From positions 36,713 to 100,712 of the forward strand of contig DIPH01000008.1 of assembly GCA_002424045.1 (NCBI GenBank): 64,000 bases of DNA. Reading direction: 5' to 3'. Of this stretch, positions 52,404 through 60,229 are shown in pieces. The position numbers were made by a program, and so were the translations under genes. The notes under the pieces were generated by a model that was not told the origin of the DNA, searched no databases, and saw only the letters and a list, made by a program, of their open reading frames with translations. Each line of letters opens with the position of its first letter. Within the stretch, counting starts at the first letter, position 1. Source of the stretch: Firmicutes bacterium UBA5493 (GTDB taxonomy: Bacteria > Bacillota > Limnochordia > Darwinibacteriales > Darwinibacteriaceae).

Positions 52404-53318
52404 CTAGATTGCCCAGGTAAGATGGTCTTCAGCTAAATACGAATTGGGAAAGATGCTCCTCGCCTCCGTAAGTAATTCGGGATACGACTCAGGCTTATAT
52501 CTTGAACCCACATGGGTTAGAAGTAATCTGCCAACCTTAGCTTCCTTAGCTACCTGGGCAGCTTGAATTGTTGTGGAGTGGTAGGCCGCATAGGCTTTGT
52601 CGGACAATCCTGCGTCAAAGGTAGCCTCGTGAACCAGAATGTCCGCTCCACAGGCTAGTTCAACTGACGCTTCACAGTACCTTGTATCCCCTAGAATGAC
52701 AAGACATCGGCCCTGGCGAGGTGGATCAACGAAATTCGTCCCATCTAGCGTCCGGCCGTCATCGAGGACAATCTTCTCCCCTTGCTTGATCTTTGCGTAA
52801 AGGGGACCAGGCTCAATCCCTAGCTTCTGTAACTTCTCTACGTCAAGCTTCCCCGGTTTGTCTGGCTCCTCTAGGCGATAACCAAAGGACGTGAGCCCGT
52901 GATCTAAAAGGGCAACCTTGACCCTGAACGAGTCAATCTCAAGTTCCTCACCAGGTTCTGTCTCCTGAACGAAGAGAGGGTAACTTAAGTGCGTGCCGCT
53001 AATTCTAAGAGCCGAGCCTAAATAGTCGGCCAGACCAGAGGGCCCATAAACAGTAATTTCTCCCGCATCGGATGCAAAGGATCGGCTGGCCAAAAGCCCT
53101 GGCAATCCGAAGATATGATCTCCATGCAGATGAGTTATGAAGATTCGTTCTATTCTATGCAGGCTAAATGGCGAGTTAAGTACTTGCTGCTGCGTTCCCT
53201 CGCCACAGTCAAAAAGCCAAAGATCAGGCTTTAGCTCCGAGACTTGCACCGCAATGCTGGAGACATTTCGTTTTAGTGAAGGCAGGCCCGCCCCAGTTCC
53301 AAGGAAATGCAAGAGCAT
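52404..53318 (-). CDS. rnz: Ribonuclease Z (tRNA 3' processing endonuclease)
   Basis: 304 residues from ATG 53318 (GGGAGG upstream); a longer frame to 53417 would overlap the next gene and has no ribosome site. Metallo-beta-lactamase fold: zinc motif THLHGDH (62-68), GDTRYCEA with an Asp ligand about 205, HEATF and the C-terminal LLTHVGSRY His. Also the exosite-like region EPGPLYAKIKQGE, shared with RNase Z. Trims tRNA precursors. Last of three genes on the minus strand. Confidence 0.95.
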   Translation of the reverse strand: MLLHFLGTGAGLPSLKRNVSSIAVQVSELKPDLWLFDCGEGTQQQVLNSPFSLHRIERIFITHLHGDHIFGLPGLLASRSFASDAGEITVYGPSGLADYLGSALRISGTHLSYPLFVQETEPGEELEIDSFRVKVALLDHGLTSFGYRLEEPDKPGKLDVEKLQKLGIEPGPLYAKIKQGEKIVLDDGRTLDGTNFVDPPRQGRCLVILGDTRYCEASVELACGADILVHEATFDAGLSDKAYAAYHSTTIQAAQVAKEAKVGRLLLTHVGSRYKPESYPELLTEARSIFPNSYLAEDHLTWAI

Positions 53319-53337
53319 CGTTATGTCCTCCCATCTC

Positions 53338-53841
53338 CTATCTTGGGGGAAGGGTCCCCCGCTCGTGATAGTAGATCTGTCTATAGCCGTCCTCAACAAA
53401 GTCTGTAGGAGCTTCAAGGAGCATGAGTTCGGAAGTGCTAAATAGGACTAGCTTTCCGCTGGTAGCGGTAAAGGTGAGGGTTTGATCCTCTTCACGTTGT
53501 TTTAAAGCCGAGAAAATGTTCGCCAAATCCACTGGATTCTCCGCTTCAAATGACTCAGTAGCCCGATCAGGGAAGTATAAGACTACATCACAGCTAGGGT
53601 CGGTGCTTGAAGACACGTCTTTGCCTGATTCTTTCCATACGTGAGCAAGCTGAACGTATTCAAGATTTAGAGCCAGGGTTCGCCCATCCCGTGTGGCAAA
53701 AATGAAAAAATCGGTCTTCTTGGCTTGATACGATCGCTTAAAACGGCCCCAGGCGGCTTCTGCGACCGAAAAGACCAGGGGCTCATTTATGGACTTCAGC
53801 CAGGTTTTGATAAAATAAGACTGAAAAGATTTGTCAGACAT
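53338..53841 (-). CDS. Hypothetical protein, 167 residues
   Basis: Not recognised. A soluble protein without signal or membrane helix, ATG start after CAGGAGG. The sequence alternates short helices and strands (FIFATRDGRTLALNLEYVQL, TFTATSGKLVLFSTSELMLL), compatible with a small alpha/beta or barrel fold. It lies 40 bp after the HNH nuclease gene and 19 bp before RNase Z, so it is probably cotranscribed with both. Confidence 0.7.
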   Translation of the reverse strand: MSDKSFQSYFIKTWLKSINEPLVFSVAEAAWGRFKRSYQAKKTDFFIFATRDGRTLALNLEYVQLAHVWKESGKDVSSSTDPSCDVVLYFPDRATESFEAENPVDLANIFSALKQREEDQTLTFTATSGKLVLFSTSELMLLEAPTDFVEDGYRQIYYHERGTLPPR

Positions 53842-53881
53842 GGTGGCCTCCTGTTATGCATCCTTGCAGAAATTCCAGGAA

Positions 53882-54787
53882 CTACATTGCCCCTGGTGAA
53901 TACCTTGATGGCTCCCTGAAGACCTCCCTCCAATGCCATTGGGCAAATGTGTCCTTTGGATAGTATACTGGGCTTTGGGGTTTCCGTAAGATTTGATCAT
54001 GATAGCGCATGAGCCACTCATCAAAACCTCTTGTTCCGTGTGCTTGTTGGGCTACTTTCACAATATAGTCCCCGTCAGAAAACCTCAAGGAAAATGCTCC
54101 CCGATCAAACAATTTGTGATGCATAGAGCATAAGGCCAGCCCATTGTTCTCAGTGTCTGGCCCCCCCGACTGGTGCCATTGAATGTGAGCGGCATCGAGT
54201 GCAACCGGTGCATGGCCCAATCGAACATTAAACCCGCAAATGGCACAGCTGTATTCATAAGCCAACAGGACCCGATGTCTGAAATTGGGATCTCGAGCAG
54301 TCCTTTGAGACGAATCGGAGCCTCTGGACGTTCTTTGGTTGAAATCGAGATTAAGCCCAACCGCGGTCAAGATATCTTCATGCAGTGAATCGGGGAAATG
54401 CTCATAAAGTAGATCTTCTGCTAATTCTTTAACTAGGCTAGGATTACGAGTCAAGACACCATATACCTCATCAGTAAAGCCACCAGCAATGTCATTGCCG
54501 ATAAGAAATGACTCCTTAAAAGGCGGACTGTCAACGGAGAGTTTCCAAAGACCATCATTGGGTAATCGCAGAAATGGATCAATTGTAGACATCGGTCTTG
54601 GCGGACCGAACTCCAACAATAACTGCCCCAGCTTGTCCTTGACATCCTTATACGATAGCCACTGGGTTTGTTGCTGTACCCTACCTAAAGCTAGTAGAAG
54701 TAATAGCGGCTTATGCGGGGCACGTTCATCGCCCCTCTTCCATATGTTAATTTTCGAAAACAACTCTTTGACCTTGTCGTCTGTCAC
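53882..54787 (-). CDS. HNH endonuclease resembling phosphorothioate-dependent type IV restriction enzymes
   Basis: 301 residues from GTG 54787 (GAGGAG eight bases before; the GTG at 54796 is too close). The N-terminal part (about 1-145; IWKRGDERAPHKPLLLLLAL, GPPRPMSTIDPFLRL) resembles the sulfur-binding domain of ScoMcrA/SprMcrA-type proteins. The C-terminal part is a zinc-supported HNH domain: CAIC (181-184), DAAHI (His201), NNGLALCSMHH (215-224). Such enzymes cut DNA carrying phosphorothioate (Dnd) marks. No dnd genes are seen here, as expected for a stand-alone defence gene. Confidence 0.82.
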   Translation of the reverse strand: MTDDKVKELFSKINIWKRGDERAPHKPLLLLLALGRVQQQTQWLSYKDVKDKLGQLLLEFGPPRPMSTIDPFLRLPNDGLWKLSVDSPPFKESFLIGNDIAGGFTDEVYGVLTRNPSLVKELAEDLLYEHFPDSLHEDILTAVGLNLDFNQRTSRGSDSSQRTARDPNFRHRVLLAYEYSCAICGFNVRLGHAPVALDAAHIQWHQSGGPDTENNGLALCSMHHKLFDRGAFSLRFSDGDYIVKVAQQAHGTRGFDEWLMRYHDQILRKPQSPVYYPKDTFAQWHWREVFREPSRYSPGAM

Positions 54788-54910
54788 GGAACACACTCCT
54801 CAACTCCAGAAACTTGGTCCATCGTCCATTACTGCAGGACCTCAATTGTGTATAAACCGCGCACCGCTGTTTTAGGCGGAAGCCCCGGTAAATAGCTCCG
54901 CACCTGCCCC

Positions 54911-55138
54911 TCATAGATCTAATTCCGGACTCTCTAGGGTTTCCTGGTTATTGATGGCCTGGTCGATGATCTCAATAATGGCGCTCTCCTTTACCTCCCA
55001 ATACGAAGCGTATTCGCCGCTAAATAGGAAAGCCCTGCCATTTGGCAGGACTCCCCTGACTTGGCAGGGCTCGTTTGATAGATTCACATGGGGGCTAAAA
55101 CTGGTACTTGACTTCTTCTCGAATAAAAGGGCCTTCAT
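54911..55138 (-). other. Doubtful 75-codon frame overlapping the lipoprotein terminator
   Basis: Open frame from ATG 55138 to 54911 overlapping the 3' end of the lipoprotein gene and containing its terminator hairpin. The second half (GEYASYWEVKESAIIEIIDQ) looks protein-like, the first half does not. Could be a gene remnant. From 54788 to 54910 I see no gene. Confidence 0.25.
55021..55070 (-). terminator. Terminator of the lipoprotein operon with alternative stems
   Basis: On the minus strand the arm 55032-55040 can pair with 55043-55049 (TGGCAGG, 2-nt loop) or with 55062-55070 (TGGCAGGGC). Followed by TTTCCTATTTA (55031-55021). Confidence 0.7.
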
Positions 55139-57023
55139 CACGATAATTAGAAACAATACCCCAGTGGTCGGTTTGTGCTGTCAACCACAAACTATCCACG
55201 CCAGCGGGAATCTCCACTTCAACTGCAAACTTGGCCTTAGAACCGGGGAGAAACTCAACTGATAGGATTTCAAGCGGTTCATTAGGAGCAGAATCACCAT
55301 AGGCCCAAAGTTCCAACTGATCTGTTGTCAAGCCCGGCACGTTTTTGTGCAGATTAAGGGTGAACCCGCCTGAGGTAACGTCGCTTATAAACGCTTTGTT
55401 CGGGATTAACATGGGCTTTATGACTTCACCCCAAGAATTAGGAGCCCACACTTGCACAAACCCGCCGATATTCTCTCCGTCACCGGTTGCCCGGAAGAGT
55501 ATTGCAAAACCCATATCATCATCTTGTGTGGTATATTGAGTAGCATTTGCTCCTAGAATCTCTTCCATTTCGAAGGTGATGGGATCCACCCGATACCATT
55601 GGTACGTCAAATACCCAGCATCCACAACGACGCCGTCTGAGATCCGTTTGGCCGTCGCATTTCCCGTAAAAGTCTCTCCCACATAGGAGCTTACGGCAGT
55701 CATGCCCCACTCGCCAAAGTAGGTGTTTACAGGAGAAGTTTCTACTTTAATTTCATTGGATGTATAGCCATCCAAGGGCCCGCCTACCATTAGCAGGCGA
55801 AATGTAGTCGTTTCCCAAAAAGCAATGGAAAAGTTGTTACTAGCCGCAGTACTTGTTTGCACATCTTCATAGGCCTTCCACGTAGAGTCTGCAGAGTCGA
55901 AGTATTGAAGTACATAACCGTCTCCGCCTAAACTTTCTGGTGTTAAAAAGTACATGTCTACCTCAGGGTGGCCTGTGGTAGAGCTATAGCTTGGCCAACG
56001 ATGGTTACGCTGGACATGTAGGCCTCCAAAGGTGTTCACCGGGGCAATTGAGGAAGTAAAGAGTGGAATCGTTCCGCCGCTCCCTGGCACAAAGGATTGG
56101 ATGATCGTTGGATCGTAGTCACCATCAATCTCCTGTGGACTAAGATCAAAAACGACTCCCGGAGCATTCACGTTTGCATGGGCAATTTTATCACCGCCCA
56201 CAATCTGTACGCTAGAGTTGGCAATAAAATCAGAAACAGGACCTTGGTGAATGTTGACTCGAATGCCCCATGTATCTTCGGCGATTTCAATGGTTCTTGC
56301 ACCACTGTAGATATGGAGGCGAATGTTGGAACCACCTACTACGAGGCGATTGTTCTGAGCATACTCACTCCAGGTATCACTTGCTACATCGACGATGGAA
56401 ATCGTCCCAGAGACGTGGACATGATTGGTGACAGAAGCGTTCGGAGCTGTGATGGACAGGTTGCCCGTAATCTGCCCGGTTCCCGCCAGCTCTAGAGACT
56501 GTTCGTCTTCGAACTGGTATTCCACATCACCTGTGATCTCATGTCCGTTTAAGTTTAGATTGACCGGGCGGATAATGGTAAGGGGTGTAGAGAAAACTAT
56601 GTCCTTGGCCAAGATCATGTTTCTCACATCAGGATCGTCTAAAGCCTCTTCTAAAGCCTCCTTATCTCCCACCACGACTGTGCCTATAGCAGCTGTAAGG
56701 CGTACTGTAATGCTCTGGTCTTTGTTCATTAGAACCGATTGTCCCTGAGCAATAAAGCCTACCGATCGAACTGCAACTTCCACTGTACCTGACAGTCCAG
56801 TGAAGGTCACCTGACCGTTTGCATTCGTTTCTTTCGCAGCCAGTCCCTTACCTGCCACTTCAACTAGTACACCTTCAAGTGGCATCCCTGTGTCATCACC
56901 AAGGACAGTTACGGTCAATTTGTAGGTCTTTGGGGTACTCGAGCCACCGCCAAGACAGCCAGTGAGCAGAACAACAACGACTAAGGTCACAAAAAAAAGT
57001 GAACGTCTGTTGAGCTTTTTCAT
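55095..57023 (-). CDS. Lipoprotein with carboxypeptidase-regulatory-like N-terminal domain and beta-rich repeats
   Basis: 642 residues from ATG 57023. Signal peptide with lipobox LTGC, Cys23 lipidated, glycine-rich linker, then a carboxypeptidase-regulatory-like domain (about 32-115; PLEGVLVEVAGKGLAAKETN and NGQVTFTGLSGTVEVAV). A right-handed beta-helix-like stretch follows (about 120-330) and Ig-like repeats to the end. Surface-exposed, probably adhesive or structural. The N-terminal 115 residues are a near copy of those of the 57050 lipoprotein; the rest differs. Follows it by 26 bp on the same strand. Confidence 0.82.
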   Translation of the reverse strand: MKKLNRRSLFFVTLVVVVLLTGCLGGGSSTPKTYKLTVTVLGDDTGMPLEGVLVEVAGKGLAAKETNANGQVTFTGLSGTVEVAVRSVGFIAQGQSVLMNKDQSITVRLTAAIGTVVVGDKEALEEALDDPDVRNMILAKDIVFSTPLTIIRPVNLNLNGHEITGDVEYQFEDEQSLELAGTGQITGNLSITAPNASVTNHVHVSGTISIVDVASDTWSEYAQNNRLVVGGSNIRLHIYSGARTIEIAEDTWGIRVNIHQGPVSDFIANSSVQIVGGDKIAHANVNAPGVVFDLSPQEIDGDYDPTIIQSFVPGSGGTIPLFTSSIAPVNTFGGLHVQRNHRWPSYSSTTGHPEVDMYFLTPESLGGDGYVLQYFDSADSTWKAYEDVQTSTAASNNFSIAFWETTTFRLLMVGGPLDGYTSNEIKVETSPVNTYFGEWGMTAVSSYVGETFTGNATAKRISDGVVVDAGYLTYQWYRVDPITFEMEEILGANATQYTTQDDDMGFAILFRATGDGENIGGFVQVWAPNSWGEVIKPMLIPNKAFISDVTSGGFTLNLHKNVPGLTTDQLELWAYGDSAPNEPLEILSVEFLPGSKAKFAVEVEIPAGVDSLWLTAQTDHWGIVSNYRDEGPFIREEVKYQF

Positions 57024-57049
57024 TTTGCACAATCCTCCTCTAGTATGCT

Positions 57050-58255
57050 TTAGTTTTCTACGGCCCGCTTGATCACTATCTTGTCAAAGGGTAGTTCTCG
57101 AAGTTCATTGCCAAATAGATCAGAGAAAAAATAGCCTTGATCATCATCAAAACCTGCATAGAACGCCTCATCACCAGCGGTCAACTCGACCACGCTCCAC
57201 GGAGGATTCATGCCGTAGACACTGATTCCTGCAGCAAACTCTCTAGAGAAAAACGGTGATCCTAGGTAGCGGTAAGGGGGACTGAAAGAAACCATGGAAC
57301 CATCACGGGCCAAAGGCCTGTTGTTGTAGGCCACTTCATTTAGAGTAAAATAGATGCTCTGTGGATCTTCCTCGATTTCAAACTCAATCACCCCACCATG
57401 GATGGGCCTTGTGATCTCCACGTCGCTTTCTGTCACCAAGGTAACAGACTCAAGGACTGGAGGGGATAGGTCCACTTCGTCTAAGAAGAGATACACAAAG
57501 TCAACAGCCGCGGCGTCATCGTGCTGCCAATGGCCCCTTATTTCCAGAATCAGGAGCTTAACGAGACGGCCCGTATTGGTCTTGAGTATGAGGGTGTCGT
57601 ACGTATCTAGGACGATCACATCGTCTGGTTCGCTTGATTCCCAATCCGACGCTTCAACGGAACGAAAATGCTCTAAGACAAGTTCGGGATCCTCGTAGGC
57701 CAGATCATTGTCTACACTGAAACGGACCCCGTTACAGTTATCAAAGCCAATCAAGGTATATTCATTACCGTGTTGAACCCAGGTGAGTCTTAGATCTTCC
57801 TTTCCTGCTTCTAAGCTTGCTTCACCTTGTTCAAAATTGAAGTAATGACCGTCCCATTTAGAAACGGTGGCAAACCTTGGACCAACGACTTCTTTCGGTT
57901 GGGGATCATCGGGATCAACCACAAGGCGAACGGTAATGCTTCGCTCCCTGTCCATCACAACCGACTGACTGTTGCTTATAAAGCCCACGGATCGCACCAT
58001 AATTTCCAGAGAACCTGATAATCCAGAGAAGCTCACCTGACCATCTGCGTTGGTTTCTTGTTCTGCCAAATCCTTACCCACTACTTCAACGAGTGCACCT
58101 TCTAGTGGTGTTCCAAGGGCATCGTTCAGCACCGTTATGGTCAATTTGTAGGTCCCTGGAGTGTTCGTTCCTCCTCCGAGACAACCACTGAGAAGTGCAA
58201 CAACAACCAGAGTAGCAAGGAAAATCCCCCTTTTGCGTCTGCCAATTTGTCTCAT
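57050..58255 (-). CDS. Lipoprotein with carboxypeptidase-regulatory-like N-terminal domain, unique C-terminal part
   Basis: 401 residues. Lipobox LSGC with Cys25, GGG linker, then the same 85-residue regulatory-like domain as in the downstream gene (LEGALVEVVGKDLAEQETNA, ITVRL). The C-terminal 270 residues (VGPRFATVSKWDGHYFNFEQ and on) have no family I recognise. First gene of a two-gene operon (AGGAGGGGG ribosome site). Module reuse suggests recombination between paralogues. Confidence 0.82.
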   Translation of the reverse strand: MRQIGRRKRGIFLATLVVVALLSGCLGGGTNTPGTYKLTITVLNDALGTPLEGALVEVVGKDLAEQETNADGQVSFSGLSGSLEIMVRSVGFISNSQSVVMDRERSITVRLVVDPDDPQPKEVVGPRFATVSKWDGHYFNFEQGEASLEAGKEDLRLTWVQHGNEYTLIGFDNCNGVRFSVDNDLAYEDPELVLEHFRSVEASDWESSEPDDVIVLDTYDTLILKTNTGRLVKLLILEIRGHWQHDDAAAVDFVYLFLDEVDLSPPVLESVTLVTESDVEITRPIHGGVIEFEIEEDPQSIYFTLNEVAYNNRPLARDGSMVSFSPPYRYLGSPFFSREFAAGISVYGMNPPWSVVELTAGDEAFYAGFDDDQGYFFSDLFGNELRELPFDKIVIKRAVEN

Positions 58256-58334
58256 TTTTCGTTATCCCCCTCCTTGTTCTCTAAGTCTAAGGTGTAACCA
58301 CTTAAATGCCATCGTCCAAGTGGGCGAATTCATC

Positions 58335-58366
58335 AAAAAAACCTCTCATACTTTCGTATGAGAGGT
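58335..58366 (-). terminator. Intrinsic terminator of the membrane LuxR gene
   Basis: Minus-strand ACCTCTCATAC, 4-nt loop, GTATGAGAGGT (58366-58341) followed by a run of T (58340-58335), 14 bases past the stop. Confidence 0.92.
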
Positions 58367-58379
58367 CCTTATACAGTGG

Positions 58380-59780
58380 TTAAAGGTCTTCACCGGTGAG
58401 CAAATTGCTAATCAGTTCAGCCCTACTGTGAACATCGTATTTCGAGTAGATATTTCTGGCATGGGTTTTCACGGTGTTTTCTGTAATGCACAAAGTGGCG
58501 GCAATTTCACGGTTGGACTTACCTGTGAGGATCTCCTTTAGGACTTCCTCTTCTCGCACCGTAAGCGGATCGAGGGCTGCGGTTTGGCATAAAATGGCCC
58601 TTTGCTGCGTTTCACCCATTGTGTCATAGGCCACAAGATAGGCATGACTCTTAAGGAGAAGAACAAGATGACGATTGAGAAGGGGTAAGATGACTAAGGT
58701 GATACATACAACCGTTAGGGCCATCACGGTAATCTCGGCACTGGCCCGTTGGGTTGACGTTGCCACCATACCTATGATGCCGCCGCTGAGCACCCCAAGA
58801 ACGTTGGCCGAAAGCCCTACTCCAAAGATGTGACTTGGGTTATCGGTATAATCCAACATTTCACTTAGGATACTCCACCAAAACAAATCAAAAACACCGC
58901 AGGCGGCCAGCATCAGGGTGTCCACCACGAGATAATCCAAGACACTTCGGCCAAGAAGCATAAAGCTAATGAATGCCCCTACGATCATAGCCATTCCAGC
59001 GTACAACATTTTCGAATGTTTGAGCCTCGCAGGTAGATTCCTCATTACAAAAAGGGCAGCAATATAGGGTATAGACCAATACCAACTGGTAAGAGTCGTC
59101 AAATGTTCGAAGGCGGGGTTAATCACCTCGTACATCAAGCCAGAGTTAATGGTCAAAACGGCAATAAATGAGGAAAGGAGTAAGAGTGTTTGGAACAGAC
59201 CCAAATCACCAGTTGCCCCTGTCAGTTTATCTTCAGTATTAACTGGCAATCCCCAAGTAAACATTATCCCTAAGGAAAGACCGAGCATGACCAGTATTAA
59301 GCCAAGAAAAGATGACACATTTACAGCAAGTACATTGATGACAACCATGGCAATGTTGGACAAAATAAGCACATCGGCACAGGTTTTAAGTCGCTCACTT
59401 TTTGGCGTAAAGACCTTCAGAAAGTATCCCCAGGCAGCCAAAGAACAGCCACTTCCGTAGCCTCCAATGATGAGTCCCATGTTCCACAAGGGGGAAGGAG
59501 CAAAAAAGAAGGGTACCGTTACAAACAAAGAGACAGCCATACCAGTGAGCATCACAAGCCGGGCCACCTTGGCTGTCTTGGTGAAGAGGTGGCAGGTGAA
59601 CAAACCGAGAAAATGGGCCACAATGGCCACCACGATGTAACTAGACGCCTCTATGTGATACACGTCAAGGAGACTATAGAGTACCTGCCCTTCAAAAAGG
59701 AATGAAAGGATATAGGCCGCGAGAAAGGAAAAAGCCAAAATAGATTGAAGACGTCCGTTCCAAGCTTTGAACTGATTCAT
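58380..59780 (-). CDS. Membrane-bound LuxR-family transcriptional regulator
   Basis: 466 residues. Residues about 12-385 form roughly twelve hydrophobic helices with MFS-like pairing, and the C-terminal 65 are a LuxR helix-turn-helix (REEEVLKEILTGKSNREIAA, then TENTVKTHARNIYSKYDVHS). The fusion of a transporter-like membrane domain to LuxR suggests a sensor whose DNA-binding head is tethered to the membrane. Ligand and targets unknown. Own promoter and terminator; divergent from the MFS remnant, which may once have been its target. Confidence 0.9.
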   Translation of the reverse strand: MNQFKAWNGRLQSILAFSFLAAYILSFLFEGQVLYSLLDVYHIEASSYIVVAIVAHFLGLFTCHLFTKTAKVARLVMLTGMAVSLFVTVPFFFAPSPLWNMGLIIGGYGSGCSLAAWGYFLKVFTPKSERLKTCADVLILSNIAMVVINVLAVNVSSFLGLILVMLGLSLGIMFTWGLPVNTEDKLTGATGDLGLFQTLLLLSSFIAVLTINSGLMYEVINPAFEHLTTLTSWYWSIPYIAALFVMRNLPARLKHSKMLYAGMAMIVGAFISFMLLGRSVLDYLVVDTLMLAACGVFDLFWWSILSEMLDYTDNPSHIFGVGLSANVLGVLSGGIIGMVATSTQRASAEITVMALTVVCITLVILPLLNRHLVLLLKSHAYLVAYDTMGETQQRAILCQTAALDPLTVREEEVLKEILTGKSNREIAATLCITENTVKTHARNIYSKYDVHSRAELISNLLTGEDL

Positions 59781-59825
59781 AAAAGACCGCCCATCGTCGG
59801 AAGAGTTTTGTCCGCTACTACAATA

Positions 59826-59854
59826 ATCTTAACATAAGTAGAGAAAAACAGCAA
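59826..59854 (-). promoter_or_regulatory. Promoter of the membrane LuxR gene
   Basis: TTGCTG (59854-59849), 17-bp spacer, TAAGAT (59831-59826). Confidence 0.6.
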
Positions 59855-59964
59855 TCTTGAGGGAATCAGAGAATTCCAGTCTTAGGACACCGTTCTTGAA
59901 TTTCCCAGCGAAGTGCTGTCATACTAAGACAAGTCATCATTTCACTCTAGAAAGGGAAAACTAA

Positions 59965-60195
59965 ATGCCAAATCGGCTTTCCTTTCCTTGACTGCAATCG
60001 CTTCGATTCCATTCATCGTAACTCTAGGAAATTCCATGCTGATCCCTGTATTGCCCATCATGGAGCGCGAATGGCGGCAAAACCTTTTTTCTTCATTCTG
60101 GCTGGACGGTTCATCCAAGGCATTGGCGCAGCCGGTGCATTTCCCATTGTGTTCGCCTTAGTGGGAGACATGTTTTCCGATCAAGATTCGTCCAG
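59965..60195 (+). pseudogene. MFS transporter remnant with frameshift and internal deletion
   Basis: ATG 59965 follows AGAAAGGGA. After two codons a base is missing and the reading continues in the next frame: KSAFLSLTAIASIPFIVTLG and LIPVLPIMERE, helix 1 of an MFS drug transporter. It then jumps to MAAKPFFFILAGRFIQGIGA and FPIVFALVGDMFSDQ (helix 4 region), losing about 50 codons. Nothing MFS-like follows 60195. A TTGAAT-17-TCATAC relic promoter may lie just upstream, and the LuxR gene is divergent. Confidence 0.85.
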
Positions 60196-60197
60196 AG

Positions 60198-60208
60198 GGG
60201 ACTGTCCC
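60198..60208. repeat. Small palindrome GGGACTGTCCC, downstream copy
   Basis: 5-1-5 inverted repeat lying 22 bp past the fapA-like stop; counterpart at 62174. Confidence 0.5.
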
Positions 60209-60229
60209 GTCGCCCGTCGCGCCAAGCCC

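Noticed and set aside
54911..55156. Minus-strand frame overlapping the lipoprotein 3' end
   Set aside because: Kept only as a doubtful entry: it contains the terminator of the upstream gene and has no ribosome site.
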